64,000 nucleotides of DNA from Clytia hemisphaerica. Lineage: Eukaryota; Cnidaria; Hydrozoa; Leptothecata; Clytiidae. The translations under genes were made by a program, and so were the position numbers. The stretch spans positions 186,001 through 250,000 of the forward strand of contig CACVBU010000351.1 of the NCBI GenBank assembly GCA_902728285.1, given 5' to 3'. The notes under the pieces were generated by a model. The model did not search any database, had not been told where the DNA came from, and saw only the letters and a program-made list of their open reading frames with translations. Positions 21,398 through 33,250 of the stretch are shown in pieces. Within the stretch, counting starts at the first letter, position 1, and every line of letters begins with the position of its first letter.

Positions 21398-22129
21398 ATG
21401 TCTCCAGGTGTAGCCAAACGAAAACCAATAAACAAAAGTTTGAACAAAGACGATCTCATCAAACTGGCGAATGGACTGAATAAGGAAAACGACGACAAAA
21501 ACAGAGAAATTGCTTCACTCCACATAGAGTTAGAGCTCCAAAAGAACGAAAACCAACGATTGAGAGAAGAGCTAAACGACATTCGTGGACAACTTAATGA
21601 AATTAAAAACATGATTCAAACACAAAAGAAGCAAGATTTTGATGTCAGACTTGTGGAAGTTGAAAGGAGATTGTATTCACAGGAACAATACAGTCTCAGA
21701 GAGTGTATCGAGTTACATGGGTTTGAAGCAGTCGAAAATGAAAATGTAGAAGATGCTGCTATTGCTGTCCTGAATGCCACCACTGATGGTGGTAACGTAT
21801 ACAAGAAGTCTGACTTCCATGCTATACACAAACTAAAAGACAATAACGTTTTAATTATGAAATCTGTAAACCGCAGAACCGTCTTGAACGCTTTGAGAAG
21901 TAGAAAAAAACTCAAAGACTTAACTGATGGTCAAAAGAACTCTCTCCGTGAGAAGAAGGTTGGCCATAAAATTTATATCAACGAATCCCTTTGCCCCTAC
22001 TACAGGGGTCTCTTCGGAAAGTTTAATGCACTGTTCAAAAAGAAACTTGCGAAAAGTTTTTACACCATCAACGGCACTATTAGGATCATAGACAGTAATG
22101 ATAACAAGCTTGTGACTGGGCATATATGA
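21398..22129 (+). CDS. LINE ORF1 protein, 243 residues
   Basis: An intact ATG-to-stop frame. Residues ~15-90 form a Lys/Glu/Leu-rich coiled coil (ENDDKNREIASLHIELELQK and following), suggesting oligomerisation. An RRM-like part starts at RRLYSQEQYSLRECIELHGF, matching the RR..QYSRR..LEIHG pattern common in LINE ORF1s, followed by a basic C-terminal domain. ORF1 proteins coat LINE RNA and chaperone priming. The upstream sequence may be the element's 5' UTR. It is the only unbroken retroelement ORF in the window. Confidence 0.82.
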   Translation: MSPGVAKRKPINKSLNKDDLIKLANGLNKENDDKNREIASLHIELELQKNENQRLREELNDIRGQLNEIKNMIQTQKKQDFDVRLVEVERRLYSQEQYSLRECIELHGFEAVENENVEDAAIAVLNATTDGGNVYKKSDFHAIHKLKDNNVLIMKSVNRRTVLNALRSRKKLKDLTDGQKNSLREKKVGHKIYINESLCPYYRGLFGKFNALFKKKLAKSFYTINGTIRIIDSNDNKLVTGHI

Positions 22130-22455
22130 TCTAGAATCACACTTTGGAAAAAAAGTTATTGACTCTATCAAGATCCAAAATAAGAGACAGTAAAATCTAG
22201 TTCAGTCATTTATAAATTTGTATGATCCTAGCCCTTTTTTTTTTCTTTTTGGCTTTTTTCAGTGTATATATTAGACAGAGATATTTACTTTATTTGTCCA
22301 TTAGATATTTATACATACTAGTTATAGGTCCGTTACACCACCAACCTCACTCCAATGCCCACTGAGTCAAAGTCTTTTTTTTTGTAGACAACTAACCAAA
22401 ACCTAATTCACTCTCTCTCTTTATCTTTTTTTTCTCTCTCTCTCTCTCTTTCTCC

Positions 22456-24584
22456 ATGCCAGCTAGAAATATGAAATATCCTTGCAACCAATGTCAAAAT
22501 CCAGTCGCAAAGTATCACAGAGCAATTTTGTGTGATGTGTGCAACACCTGGGTACATGCACGATGCAACAACACGGCATTATGACTACAACTGGAGCTGT
22601 CGTAAGTGTATACAATCCAATTGTCCCTTACAATTCAATTTCTTCTGATTCTATATCCCATCTAAACAAAGGTAAGGCTACTACTTCTCTTAATTTTGAT
22701 AAGGATCTTGATGAGGAACGTAGAAAATTCTTAGAAACAATGGAGTCTCTCTATGTAAATACCTAAGAGGAAAATGAAAATCCACTATTACACACTTGTA
22801 AATATTATACAACTCCAGATCTCAAAACTACCTTAAAAAATAAAAATTTCAAAAATTATTTTCTGCATTTAAATATTGCATCATTGAACCTACATTTCAC
22901 AGAACTAAAACAATTACTTCTCCAATGTGATATAGATTTTCATTTTATTGGAATTACTGAAACTGGACTAAAAAATGGAGACAATCCACTTAGCCTGGCC
23001 GGCTATAAACCTGCAGACTGTTTCACTGAAGCCTCCAAGGGAGGTGTTAGAATCTACGTTAAAAAGGGCATAAGTTTTCAACCTCGTCCGGATCTTGACA
23101 TAATAATTAGTGGAAAAACAGAATCAAAATTTGTTGAAATAATTGACAATGCGGAATCCAACACAATCGTAGGCTGCATCTACAAACACCCAAACATGAC
23201 TATGTCAGATTTTAAAACTTTCTATACTAAAACACTTGAAAAAAATTCTAATGAAAATAAAAAAACTTACTTAATGGGTGACTTTAATATTGACTTGTTA
23301 AAATCTGACTCACATCAGGAGACTCATGACTTTCTCGAACAAAATTTATCGGCTTGCCTCAAACCTTTTATCATCAGGCCTACCAGAATAACACCCCACA
23401 GCAAGACGCTCATTGATAATATATTTTCAAATTATATGGGGGATGATTTTATTTCAGGGAATATTGTCAGCGCTATCTCAGACCATTTACCTCAAATCTT
23501 ACTAACAAATGAAATAAAGACACACAAAAAAGTCAAACCACCAAGAAAAACAACTTTCAAAGATTATAAAAACTATGATAGTGAAAACCTCATCCTAGAT
23601 TTCTTAAATATTGACTGGGATGAAAATTTTAGGGACAAAAGTCTTGATCAGAAAATGAAAGTGTTGATTCAAAAAACTAATGATGTGATTGACAAAAATA
23701 CTCCAACCAAAACCATTAAAAACAGTCGCAAACGCATCAAACAAAGCCCATGGGTAACAAACGGACTCTCAATCTCAATAAACAACAAAGAGAAAATGTA
23801 CAAAATTTGAATGAGCACCGAAGATAAAGACATGAAAAAACAAAGGTTTGCAAGGTTAAAGAAATTCAAAAACAATTTAACCAAATTACTTAGAGCTAGT
23901 AAAACTCTCTTATCATCCAATGGCAGAAACTTAAGACTGATATGGAAAGGAATTCGAGAAATAACATGGGGCAAATCAAAATCAAATGACCTCCCACCAG
24001 TCTTTATTCACAATGGTAAATCAATCAAAACTGATGATAATATTGCAACCAGTTTCAATGAATATTACAGTTCTATAGCAGAGAAAACAAAATCGAAAAT
24101 TGTACCAACTGATAAACATTTTGCTCATTTCCTACAGAGACCAAATGCACACTCAATCTTTGTCAATCCTACTAGCCCTCTAGAAGTTCTTAATATAATC
24201 AACAAACTTAACACAGAAAGCATTCCAGCTGCATTCCTCAAAATCCTTGCGCCAGACATAAGCATTACTCTATCAAAACTCTTTAATGAAAGTCTCACCC
24301 AAGGCCATTTCCCTGATTGCTTAAAATCAGCAAAAATCACACCTGTTCATAAAAAAGATTCTCTCATAGATCTTATAAATTATCGTCCAATATCCCTACT
24401 TTCAAACATTAGCAAAATCTTTGAAAAAATTCTCCATGATAGACTTTATAACTTCTTAGAGAGCTACAAGATAATATTTGGGAATCAATTTGGCTTTCGA
24501 AAACAACACAACTCTACACATGCATGTATGGCTTTAACAGAGTCAATTAGGAATGCGTATATAGTACGTATAACTGTTCAATAA
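22456..24584 (+). pseudogene. LINE ORF2: PHD finger, APE endonuclease and reverse transcriptase
   Basis: From the ATG at 22456 a PHD-type zinc finger reads CNQC ... CDVCNTWVHARCN, then the frame shifts. The linker continues to a stop at 22764-22766 in the next frame. The endonuclease follows (LNIASLNL, ITETGL, MGDFNIDLL, and the SDH motif in AISDHLPQ). A single in-frame TGA at 23808 separates it from RT, which has PVHKKDSLIDLINYRPISLL and GNQFGFRKQHNSTHA. The segment LNTESIPAAFLK lacks the usual K-x-GPD-GI motif, so a few residues are deleted. RT ends before the catalytic YADD box, beside the TA-flanked element at 24589. CR1/L2-like by architecture. It follows ORF1 by about 330 bp, with a CT microsatellite in between. 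Confidence 0.85.
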
Positions 24585-24588
24585 AATA

Positions 24589-25407
24589 CCGGGTGCACCA
24601 AAAAAAAGTATACAGGTTTGTCGAGATATTGTAAGCTTCAGGATTTGAATTTTTGTTCGTTCTTTTTTTATTGTATAGAGGATGCTCTAACTTGAATTTT
24701 GAGCTATTTTGCATTAAATTTGAAAAAGCAGTTCGAAAGTTATTTTCAAAAAACTAACTTTTTTTCCATGTCGAAATTTCAAAATATCATTAAAAACAGC
24801 AATCACGCTATAAATAAGACAAAATGACAAAAAAACAATTTCATTGCTTCTTTTATTCTTTTTTCTCTTATCTTATATTTTGCCAACAGTTTGCCCATCT
24901 TATTTCACGTCATGAACATTTCCAACACCATCAAACTCAATGAGACCCAAGTTCTTTGAACAACTAGTCGAGGAATGGTGATCTATTTTTTCAATAATTT
25001 TCTCACATAGCATAACATCAAAACCTTGGAGATTTCAAAAAAAAAATTTCAGATTTTCCAAAAATATTATCTTACATGGGAATAGCTTGTTTTACCATAT
25101 TCTTAAAATCCGTGACGAGTTTTGATGAACAAAGTTGCATTTTTTGGTATTTTTATTTGTAAACAAGGTAAGAGTCAAGAAAAAAAGTTTGCTCGCTGTT
25201 TTTCATGGTATTTTGAAATTTCGACATTAAAAAAAAGTCAGTTTTTTTAAAATAATTTTCGAACTACGTTTTCAAATTTAATGTATACTAGCTCAAAATT
25301 CAAGTTAGAGCATCCTCTATACAATAAAACAAGAATGAACAAAAAAATTAAATCCTGAAGCTCACAATATCTCGACAAAGTTGTATACTTTTTTTTGGTG
25401 CACCCGG
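24589..25407. mobile_element. TA-flanked element with CCGGGTG ends, copy 2
   Basis: 819 bp, TA on both sides (24587-24588, 25408-25409). Terminal inverted repeats of about 200 bp start CCGGGTGCACCAAAAAAAA. The interior is AT-rich without transposase. The same terminal heptamer bounds 9747-10370. Confidence 0.85.
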
Positions 25408-25556
25408 TAGAGTTCTTTTATCGATCAGCTGTAATACAAGAACCATTCTACATAAAGAAGCTGTAACCCATGGAAGATATGAAACAAATCTAATTTTTTT
25501 TTCAGTCTGTTGGTTGTTTGAAGTTATGTCCTGGTTTAATAGCTGAAATACTTCAA

Positions 25557-26300
25557 AACCGCAGATAGACAATCCATATGAATTGGGAAATGTCGAGTTT
25601 GGAGAAGAAATTTGTGAGGGCTCTATTAAAAGAGTTTACGAGGGGAAATTTGGCCAAATTCGAGTCGCTGTCAAGCAGTTCAAAAAGACAAACACGTTTT
25701 CGGACAAATTCCTTTTGGAAGACAGTTTTTTCTGACATATTTGAAGAATATAAGAACATAATCAAATGATATGGCAATATCTTTTAACAAAAGATCATTG
25801 GTTTTTGAAATGTGTTGTGTTGATATCAATGGAATTAAAAAAACGGTCTCAAATCTTTTATAAAGATGATGATGGGTGTTAATTTGTTACAGTCCCTGAG
25901 TACAAGAAGCGGATTTGTTACCGATATTTTATCTGCGTTGAATTTTACACAATCAAAACGTAATACATCGTGATATAAAACACCAAAAAGTATTAGTGTC
26001 TGGACGACAAGAAAAGATTGTTTGCAAGCTTGCAGATTTTGGGAAGAATTACACTGATTTGCAATCACATTCTTCAATAACGTCGACCACAGGGAGAAAA
26101 CAAGCTGTTAAATGAACTGCTCCTTACCATGGCACCAGAAATATGTCCACCGTAACAGGAAAAAGCCTGAATTTTGTGAATGTGGTTTTAATCTTGGAGG
26201 ATCTTGTGGAGAAAGAAAAATCTATTCCTGAAGTGTTTGCTGGGAGCTCTGGGACTTTGATGTCCGCAAGGGTGTCAGTGAGAGGAGACCGGACATTTTG
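25557..26300 (+). pseudogene. Protein kinase domain, frameshifted
   Basis: Kinase landmarks appear in order but in shifting frames. First is a Gly-rich loop and lysine (EGSIKRVYEGKFG then RVAVKQFKK), followed by an alpha-E-like FVTDILSALNFTQ. Then come the catalytic loop VIHRDIK, KVLVSGRQ, and CKLADFG (DFG magnesium motif). About 90 bp later is MAPEI (APE motif), then KSLNFVNVVLILEDLVEKE, which resembles the KSDV.S.GVLLLEI segment. Frame changes occur after KKTNTFSDKF, before VIHRDIK and before MAPEI, and a stop precedes the APE region. Serine/threonine or dual type cannot be told. No introns are obvious, so this may be a processed or element-captured copy. Confidence 0.72.
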
Positions 26301-26999
26301 CTTCACTGACACTGATTGTGGTATGTCTGTTTGCTATAGTAAAGCATGTCTTAAGGTAAGGAATCTCCATGTCTCTTCAAATTTGGTAAACAGTTTTAGC
26401 TGTAAACATTTGGAACATCAGCCAGCAAAGCAGGCAATCAGGGTTTCCTTCAATTTAACCAAGAGGATATTGAGCTATTGAAGTCAACTGTTGACATCAA
26501 GAATGAAATACAGGAAATACAAGCCTCAATTAAAACCCAACCAATTGTTGTCCAGATAAGTTCTAAACCCTTTGCTGTTGCGACAAAGGCCCCTACCACT
26601 TCATGTCCCATGAAGTATGTTCATGTTATGGTAGAAAAACGGAAAGACAGCTGCACTCAACGAAGCTGCAATGCAAAGATTTCAAATATAAAGCAAGTAT
26701 GTACTTTTACAACTTCTTTACTTTCCAGACAGTCACGGAAATCCTTGCATTTGCACGGGGTGTGCATTTGCAACGGTTTCAATGATTTTTTCCGACCCTG
26801 TGCAAATGAGCTAGAACGTGTAAGGCAAAATGCGCAAAAATCAACAAATTTCAACTTTAACACGGCGGGCCAAATGGACACCAAAACTGCGCAAATGATA
26901 GACAAAGTAGCGCGGGACGGCAGAAAGTGGAATTTTCTATTTTTCAATGGTGATAATGAGTTACAATGTGATTTGCTTTCTTTCTTGCTTCTAAATTAG
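26301..26999 (+). pseudogene. Unrecognised continuation downstream of the kinase relic
   Basis: Open stretches include CFTDTDCGMSVCYSKACLK, which ends at a good donor (AAG|GTAAGG near 26355), and later CKHLEHQPAKQA, PMKYVHVMVEKRKDSC and RSCNAKISNIKQ. The spaced cysteines suggest a metal-binding segment, but I cannot name one. Direction and proximity suggest it was once part of the same transcript as the kinase. The final part (26700-26999) is open but without motif. Confidence 0.35.
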
Positions 27000-27540
27000 T
27001 TATTTATAGTCAGTATTATGTTATTTAACAGGCTCAACTTCGATTATTTAGCTAAAGTTTTAGAAGACCTATTAGTTATTTATTTCCTTAAATGTTTTGA
27101 TTTATTTAAGCATAGGCAATGTTGTTTACATTAAAGAAAGTTTATCAAAAAGTCAGTCAACATTATATTTTTTCATGCCCAGGTTCAACTCCTGCTCTGA
27201 GAAATAAAATATATAGTAAGGTAAGTATTGGTTAAAAATCAAATACCCAATCAACAGGCCTTATAACAATAATATCGCAGGACATTTTTTCATGATGCCG
27301 GTGGTGCAGCAACCAATCAAAAATAACTTTGTTATTTACTGTTGGCAGTTGTACGGTATGGCTAGATATAAAACCCATAACCTGTTATATTATTGATATA
27401 CCCTTAGATGGTATTTGGTTTTACTGGTTTAGTCTCAGTGGCCAGTCATGAAAAAATATAAAGTAGTCTGAACAAAGCCATGGTTTTTGAAAAAATATTA
27501 ATTTGATTTGCTAAAGTGGGATCAAATCTAAATTGATTCA

Positions 27541-27630
27541 TTTTCCGGTCTGTGTAAACCGCAGGTTACAGGCTACAGGTCACAGGTTACAGGTCACAGG
27601 TTACAGGTCAACAAAGTGCAGACCGGAAAA
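27541..27630. repeat. 90-bp inverted-repeat unit around a GGTTACAGGTCACA tandem
   Basis: TTTTCCGGTCTG at the left and CAGACCGGAAAA at the right enclose about three and a half copies of a 14-bp unit. The CCGGTCTG core also forms the hairpin at 58777-58811. Confidence 0.6.
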
Positions 27631-27726
27631 AAGATAATAAGATCATAACATATACATAACATAACATCAATACATAACGCATTAAATTACAAAAAAGTAA
27701 TATGATATACATGTTATTTAAATATT

Positions 27727-27942
27727 ATAAAATGACAATTGAATAGAATAACAACCTAGTGACACTTACTTACAAAAATAATGACAATATCATAAAATAT
27801 GATGCCTAACAAGACAAAAGCACGAAAAATATTTATTATACAAAATGTGATGTGGATGGTGGGAATGGATAAAGAAATGGCACCAAACAGAAGCTTGCAA
27901 GGTCCCTAAGAGAGTGGTTTTAGAAGGATGGAACTAATTATT
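27727..27942. repeat. ~205-bp satellite, unit left of the LINE
   Basis: Homologous to 30680-30885 and 30886-31095; shared phrases include CGAAAAATATTT, GAAGCTTG and TCCCTAAGAGAGTGGTTTTA. It ends at TAATTATT (27935-27942), the LINE target site. Confidence 0.75.
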
Positions 27943-30671
27943 TTTTATTTTTTTTTTATTTAACATTTATTCGACTTCAATTTTTACAAAATTGTTCTTC
28001 CGTCTAAACTAAGAATTATAAAAATGAAAATGCAAAAGATATAAATTATTAAATTATTAAATATAGTAAAATTTTTATATTGATTTAAAATGTAATTAAA
28101 GAATGCTAAAGACACAGGACTGGCAAGAGATTGAATTAAGGATGAGATATAGGTATAGAGCTAGGCCTGCTGGAAGTCAAGAAAACATGGACGGTAAACA
28201 AAAGGCTGTAAGATTAATAAGTCAGTAAAGAAAAAAAATATTTATACCGTAAAATACATAAATAATTTAAGTAACAAAATATTTATAATGCTAATTTGGA
28301 TTTGAAATTGATAATTAATAGTTAAGATCGTTGGGTGACCTGGGGGTGAGAAAAAAATGGAATGTTCGAGCTAGATTGTATGATTGGGGAAAAAGATAGA
28401 TAACTAAATAGCAGTGCTGAGCTAAATTCAGAGAGTAGGAGAAAATCACAGGGATAAAACCCTGGCTAATGCTTTATCAAAATAATATTTTTTAGCTTCT
28501 TTATTAAATTCTTCTAGAGTCTTTAAAGATTTTATGTTTTCTGGCAGATCATCATACCAACGAGCTTGACATTGAAATGTACCATCATTAACAACTTTGA
28601 CCATTGGTTCTTTGAGTGTACAGCGAAGCTTCTTACTAGGGTTAGAGAATTCGACATTTAGATAACTGGGATGATTTTTATCTCGACGTGACTTGTGAAC
28701 AATTTTAGCGGTGTTAAGTTCGATGTACTCTTTGACTGGTAGCCATTTTAGTTGAATTACGTCATTTAAAGTAGCGAATCGAGAAAGCACGTACCCAGCT
28801 GCAATGTTTTGGATCTTTTGAAGACGTTCTACTTGGTACTTTGGAATTTGCGCATAGACAACATTGCTGTAGTTAAGCTTGGATAATATCATCGTTTCAG
28901 CCAGAGTCTTGCGAACATGAAGTGCTCGTAATGTTCCTTGAGAGGATTTGATGATTTCGTTGATATGTGTTGACCATGATAAGTTATGATCAAGATAGAC
29001 ACCAAGCAATTTAACGTAGGTTTTGTGCTCGATAGATCGGCCAGAGCAGCGGAATAGTTGGCTTTAATTTTTTGGAAAATTCCTCAAGCGTTGACAATGA
29101 AAAATGATGAGTTGTAGTTTGTCACTATTAAATAGTAGGTTACTGTCTTTTGACCACGACTGAAGGTTCTCAACATCCTTCTCCATATCCTTGATGGTTT
29201 CCTGCAAGTCCTTGAGTTTACAGTGACGGTAAAGGGTGGTATCGTCAGCGTATTGAATACTGGATGATGTTACTTGATCTGAAAGCTCGACGACATAAAG
29301 GTTGAATAACACAGGGCCTAATATACTACCCTGTGGAACTCCAAAATACATAGGTTTTAATGAAGAGGTTTTATCCTCGACCTGTACATACTGTCTCCTC
29401 TCCAATAAATAGCTCGATAGGATTCGTAGAGAATCAGAAGAAAAATTCATATCTCGAAGTTTCAACAAGAGATTAAGATGGTCTATTGTGTCAAAGGCTT
29501 TGGAGTAATCAATTAGAATGGAAAGAGTTACTTCACTTTTGCTCATTGCTTTCTTGATGTCATCTCGTAGCTTGATCAGTAAGGTAGTTGTAGAATGTCC
29601 TTTACGAAACCCGGACTGCGTTTGACGATAGAGAGCTTTATCTTCAATAAATTTACAGAGCTGATGCAAGATAACTCGTTCAAAGACTTTCGAGAGCACA
29701 GGGAGTACCAATATTGGGCGATAGTCTTTGATTTTGATAGGTAGGTCGATTTTCGGAATAGGGCATACGCGAGCAATTTTCCATTGTCGAGGGAAGATTT
29801 TCTTGTCAATGCAGTTATTGATGATATTGACAAGTGGCGATGTGATGAATTCCGATATTGGTTTTACAAAACGAATAGAGATATTATCAGAGCCGCAAGA
29901 ACAGTCATTTTTCAGGCTCTTTAAGATCTGACATACTTCATCATAAGTGACATGATGAATTTTAAACGCGTTTTCGTCATCTATCGTTTCGATATTATCT
30001 GGTAATGTTGATTCTTCGTTAGGTTTGCCGGTGAGTTCAGATGCTAATTTGCAATAGTAATCATTCATCTCGGATGGATGATGCTTAATTCGGGATTTTT
30101 GATTATCCAAAACTCGATGTATTGTACTCCAAACGGCTTTTGGATCCCTCGAAGATAGGGATTTTCTGAAAAAAGTTATTTTTGATTTCTTTCAGTCTCT
30201 TTTTGTACTTTTTGAGGTTTTCTTTGTAGGTGGTTTTGTCTTGTGGTTTCAACTTAGCCTGTTGACGAGAAAGTTCAAGTTGAGCTCGACAGTTTTTGAT
30301 AGCTGGGTCCCCCATCCAAGGCGCGATGGGGCGGGTCAGCTTCACACGTTTCAGCGGAGCATGATTTTCGATGCATTCGAGGATTAGATAGTTGAGGATA
30401 TCGATTTGGTCTTCTGGATTGTCGAAAGCATAAATGGTGTTAAAGGGTGCTTGTGCTACATCATTGACATATGAGTTCATATTGAGATTTTTGTCATCAC
30501 GAAGAAACTTGTAGCGAGGTTGGAATCGTTCCTTTTTAATATTCAGCAAGATGTAGGGGGAATTATGGTCACTTATCTCCACGGTGGGCATGACATTGCT
30601 GTGGGTGACTTTGTTAGGGATATTGGTTATAATATGATCTATTAAAGTTTTAATATGATCTATTAAAGTTT
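27943..30671 (-). mobile_element. LINE (non-LTR retrotransposon), 5'-truncated, in a satellite
   Basis: Flanked by TAATTATT at 27935-27942 and 30672-30679. The 3' end is A-rich (T-rich on the plus strand at 27943-27960) with a ~480-bp UTR-like region. The 5' truncation lies inside the endonuclease domain. Confidence 0.85.
28446..30591 (-). pseudogene. LINE ORF2: endonuclease tail, RT and C-terminal domain
   Basis: From 30591: the last endonuclease motif (EISDHNSPYIL), then a connector with APWMGDPAIK. After a frame change near 30105 comes RT with FPRQWKIARVCPIPK, KDYRPILVLPVLSKVFERV, QSGFRKGHSTT, LIDYSKAFDTIDH, GVPQGSILGPVLFNLYV and the catalytic YADDTTLY. A second break near 29010-29064 precedes LGVYLDHNLSWSTHI and a C-terminal domain ending at 28446. 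RT itself is intact over about 348 codons, so decay is recent or mild. The Jockey/CR1 group is likely; the exact clade is not assignable by eye. Confidence 0.88.
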
Positions 30672-30679
30672 TAATTATT

Positions 30680-31095
30680 CAGTTATTATTTTAATGTCTT
30701 AATGACAATTTTTGACAAAAATATTAACAGAATCATAAAATCTGATGCAAGAAAAGACAAAAACACGAAAAATATTTAAAATACAGAATGTGATGTTGAT
30801 AGTGTGAATGGATATAAAACGGCACCAATCAGAAGCTTGTTAGGTCCCTAAGAGAGTGGTTTTAGAAGGATGAAACTAATTAATCATTCAATTGTTATTT
30901 TAATGACTTAATGACAATTTTTGACAAAAATATTGACAGAATCACATAATATCATGTCTTACAAGAGAAAAACACCAAAAATATTTAGCATACTGAATGT
31001 GATGATAACAATATGGCTGGATATAAAATTACACCAAAATTACACCAATCAGAAGCTCGTGAGTTCTCTGAGAAGGTAGTTTTAGAGCGATGTGT
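30680..31095. repeat. ~205-bp satellite, two units right of the LINE
   Basis: Two tandem copies (30680-30885, 30886-31095) of the unit at 27727-27942. The second is more diverged and has a short internal duplication (AAATTACACC twice). Confidence 0.75.
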
Positions 31096-31200
31096 TTTAT
31101 TATATGTAACCATCATATAACATTACAAACATTACAATATGTAATATACCTGTTATACTTATAATATGGTTTCAAATATTCTCTGGTCTGCGGGGAGGTC

Positions 31201-31710
31201 GTCAGTAGTCCGACACTTTCTAGTCCGACAGTATAAATGTCCGACGTTGGGTTTGACGAATGCGTCAGTATTCCGACAACAATTTTGTCCGACAACGAGT
31301 AAAAAAAAAACATATAAAAAACGTAATATGAATCGCGGAAGAGGAGTCACATATTTTATAAAAATCCAAAGTTCCGATTTTGAGGTCAGGCCCGTAAACC
31401 CGACTTTTCTTAAATTTTGGTAAGCTTGTTAGGATTGGGCTTTCAAGAGTCAAGAAATTGGATTTAGCTGTTTTTACGACTCTTCTTTACAACCCTGATT
31501 GTTCCTTTATTTCTAATTATGTCAAAATTCCGCCAAAATCAACTTTTATTAATATTATCTTAGTGAAAAACCCTTATTCAACATTTGACACCCAAAAATC
31601 TTTCGTTTTCGGACAAAAGTGACGTCGGAAAAAAAGACTTCCAAATTTTAAATTTATTTTATAGATTCGGACTATTTTACTGTCGGACTAGAAAGTGTCG
31701 GACTAGTGAC
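31201..31710. mobile_element. 510-bp TIR element with TAGTCCGACA repeats
   Basis: Left arm GTCAGTAGTCCGACACTTTC and right arm its near complement, about 43 bp each, both with internal repeats of TAGTCCGACA. Four further TCCGACA or GTCGGA motifs lie inside. No transposase frame. Confidence 0.72.
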
Positions 31711-32081
31711 ATGCACCCTGAGAAATAATCTTAACAAATAAATAAACCAGCTGGAAGTTTAGCTCTTCTAAGTGATTACACATGCACTTTCTTGCCTAAA
31801 GAACCAACCCCACCCCCCGCCCACTCAGAAGTGAATATTTCCAAGTTCCTATAAATTTATTTTTTTCCAAACTTGCCAAGAGCGAAGCCATGATGCGCCG
31901 TTGATTTGATTGTCCGGATAAAATTTTGGGGAGAAAAATAGCCTAAATTAGAGGCCATTGCTTTTAGCTAAGCATTATTTTTTCTGTTGAGATAATACTT
32001 GGAGGAGAGTAGGATAAACCAAATAAAATGGTAAAATAGTGTGTATGTAATAAATAGTGGTATATTTGGAAAAAACCAGTT

Positions 32082-33250
32082 TTGGGTTTGAAAAATCTTC
32101 AAAAGGAATGGTCGCCCCAGCCAATGAAATTACGACAAAGTCCAAAAACAATCATTTTCAGCCATAACACTGTGAAAATTTCTCCAATTTTGTTCAAATT
32201 TTCACAGGAATTGTGTTTTAGTATCCTTTACTGAATTCTCATAGTGATACGTTTGTAAAAAATCTGTGTCGGGTTTGAAAAATCAAAAGAAACGGTCGCC
32301 AGTCGCGAAGAAATTACGACAAAGTCTAAAAACAATCATTTTCAGCCATAACACTGTGAAAATTTCTCCAATATTGTTCAAATTTTCACAGGAATTGTGT
32401 TTTAGTATCCTTTACTGAATTCTCATAGTGATACGTTTGTAAAAAATCTGTGTCGGGTTTGAAAAATCAAAAGAAACGGTCGCCAGTCGCGAAGAAATTA
32501 CGACAAAGTCTAAAAACAATCATTTTCAGCCATAACACTGTGAAAATTTCTCCAATATTGTTCAAATTTTCACAGGAATTGTGTTTTAGTATCTTTTACT
32601 GAATTCTCATAGTGATATGTTTGTAAAAAATCTGTGTCGGGTTTGAAAAATCAAAAGAAACGGTCGCCAGTCGCGAAGAAATTACGACAAAGTCTAAAAA
32701 CAATCATTTTCAGCCATAACACTGTGAAAATTTCTCCAATATTGTTCAAATTTTCACAGGAATTGTGTTTTAGTATCTTTTACTGAATTCTCATAGTGAT
32801 ATGTTTGTAAAAAATCTGTGTCGGGTTTGAAAAATCAAAACAAAGGGTCGCTAGTCACGATGAAATTACGACAAAGTCCAAAAACAATCATTTTCAGCCA
32901 TAACACTGTGAAAATTTCTCCAATTTTGTTCAAATTTACACAGGAATTGTGTTTTAGTATCCTTTACTGAATTCTCATAGTGATATGTTTGTAAAAAATC
33001 TGTGTCGGGTTTGAAAAATCAAAAGAAACGGTCGCCAGTCGCGATGAAATTACGAAAAAGTCCAAAAACAATCATTTTCAGCCATAACACTGTGAAAATT
33101 TCTCCAATATTGTTCAAATTTTCACAGGAATTGTGTTTTAGTATCCTTTACTGAATTCTCATAGTGATATGTTCGTAAAAAATCTGTGTCGGGTTTGAAG
33201 AATCAAAAGGAACGGTCGCCAGCAGTCAACAATGATGAATACAAAACAGG
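32082..33250. repeat. 184-bp tandem satellite, ~6.4 copies
   Basis: GTGTCGGGTTTGAA recurs at 32266, 32450, 32634, 32818, 33002 and 33186, exactly 184 bp apart. Each unit contains an imperfect hairpin, CTGTGAAAATTT ... AAATTTTCACAG, with a ~14-nt loop. The first and last copies are the most diverged. Confidence 0.93.

Noticed and set aside
32082-33250. CRISPR-like repeat array
   Set aside because: The repeats are 184-bp head-to-tail units without unique spacers, in a eukaryotic genome.
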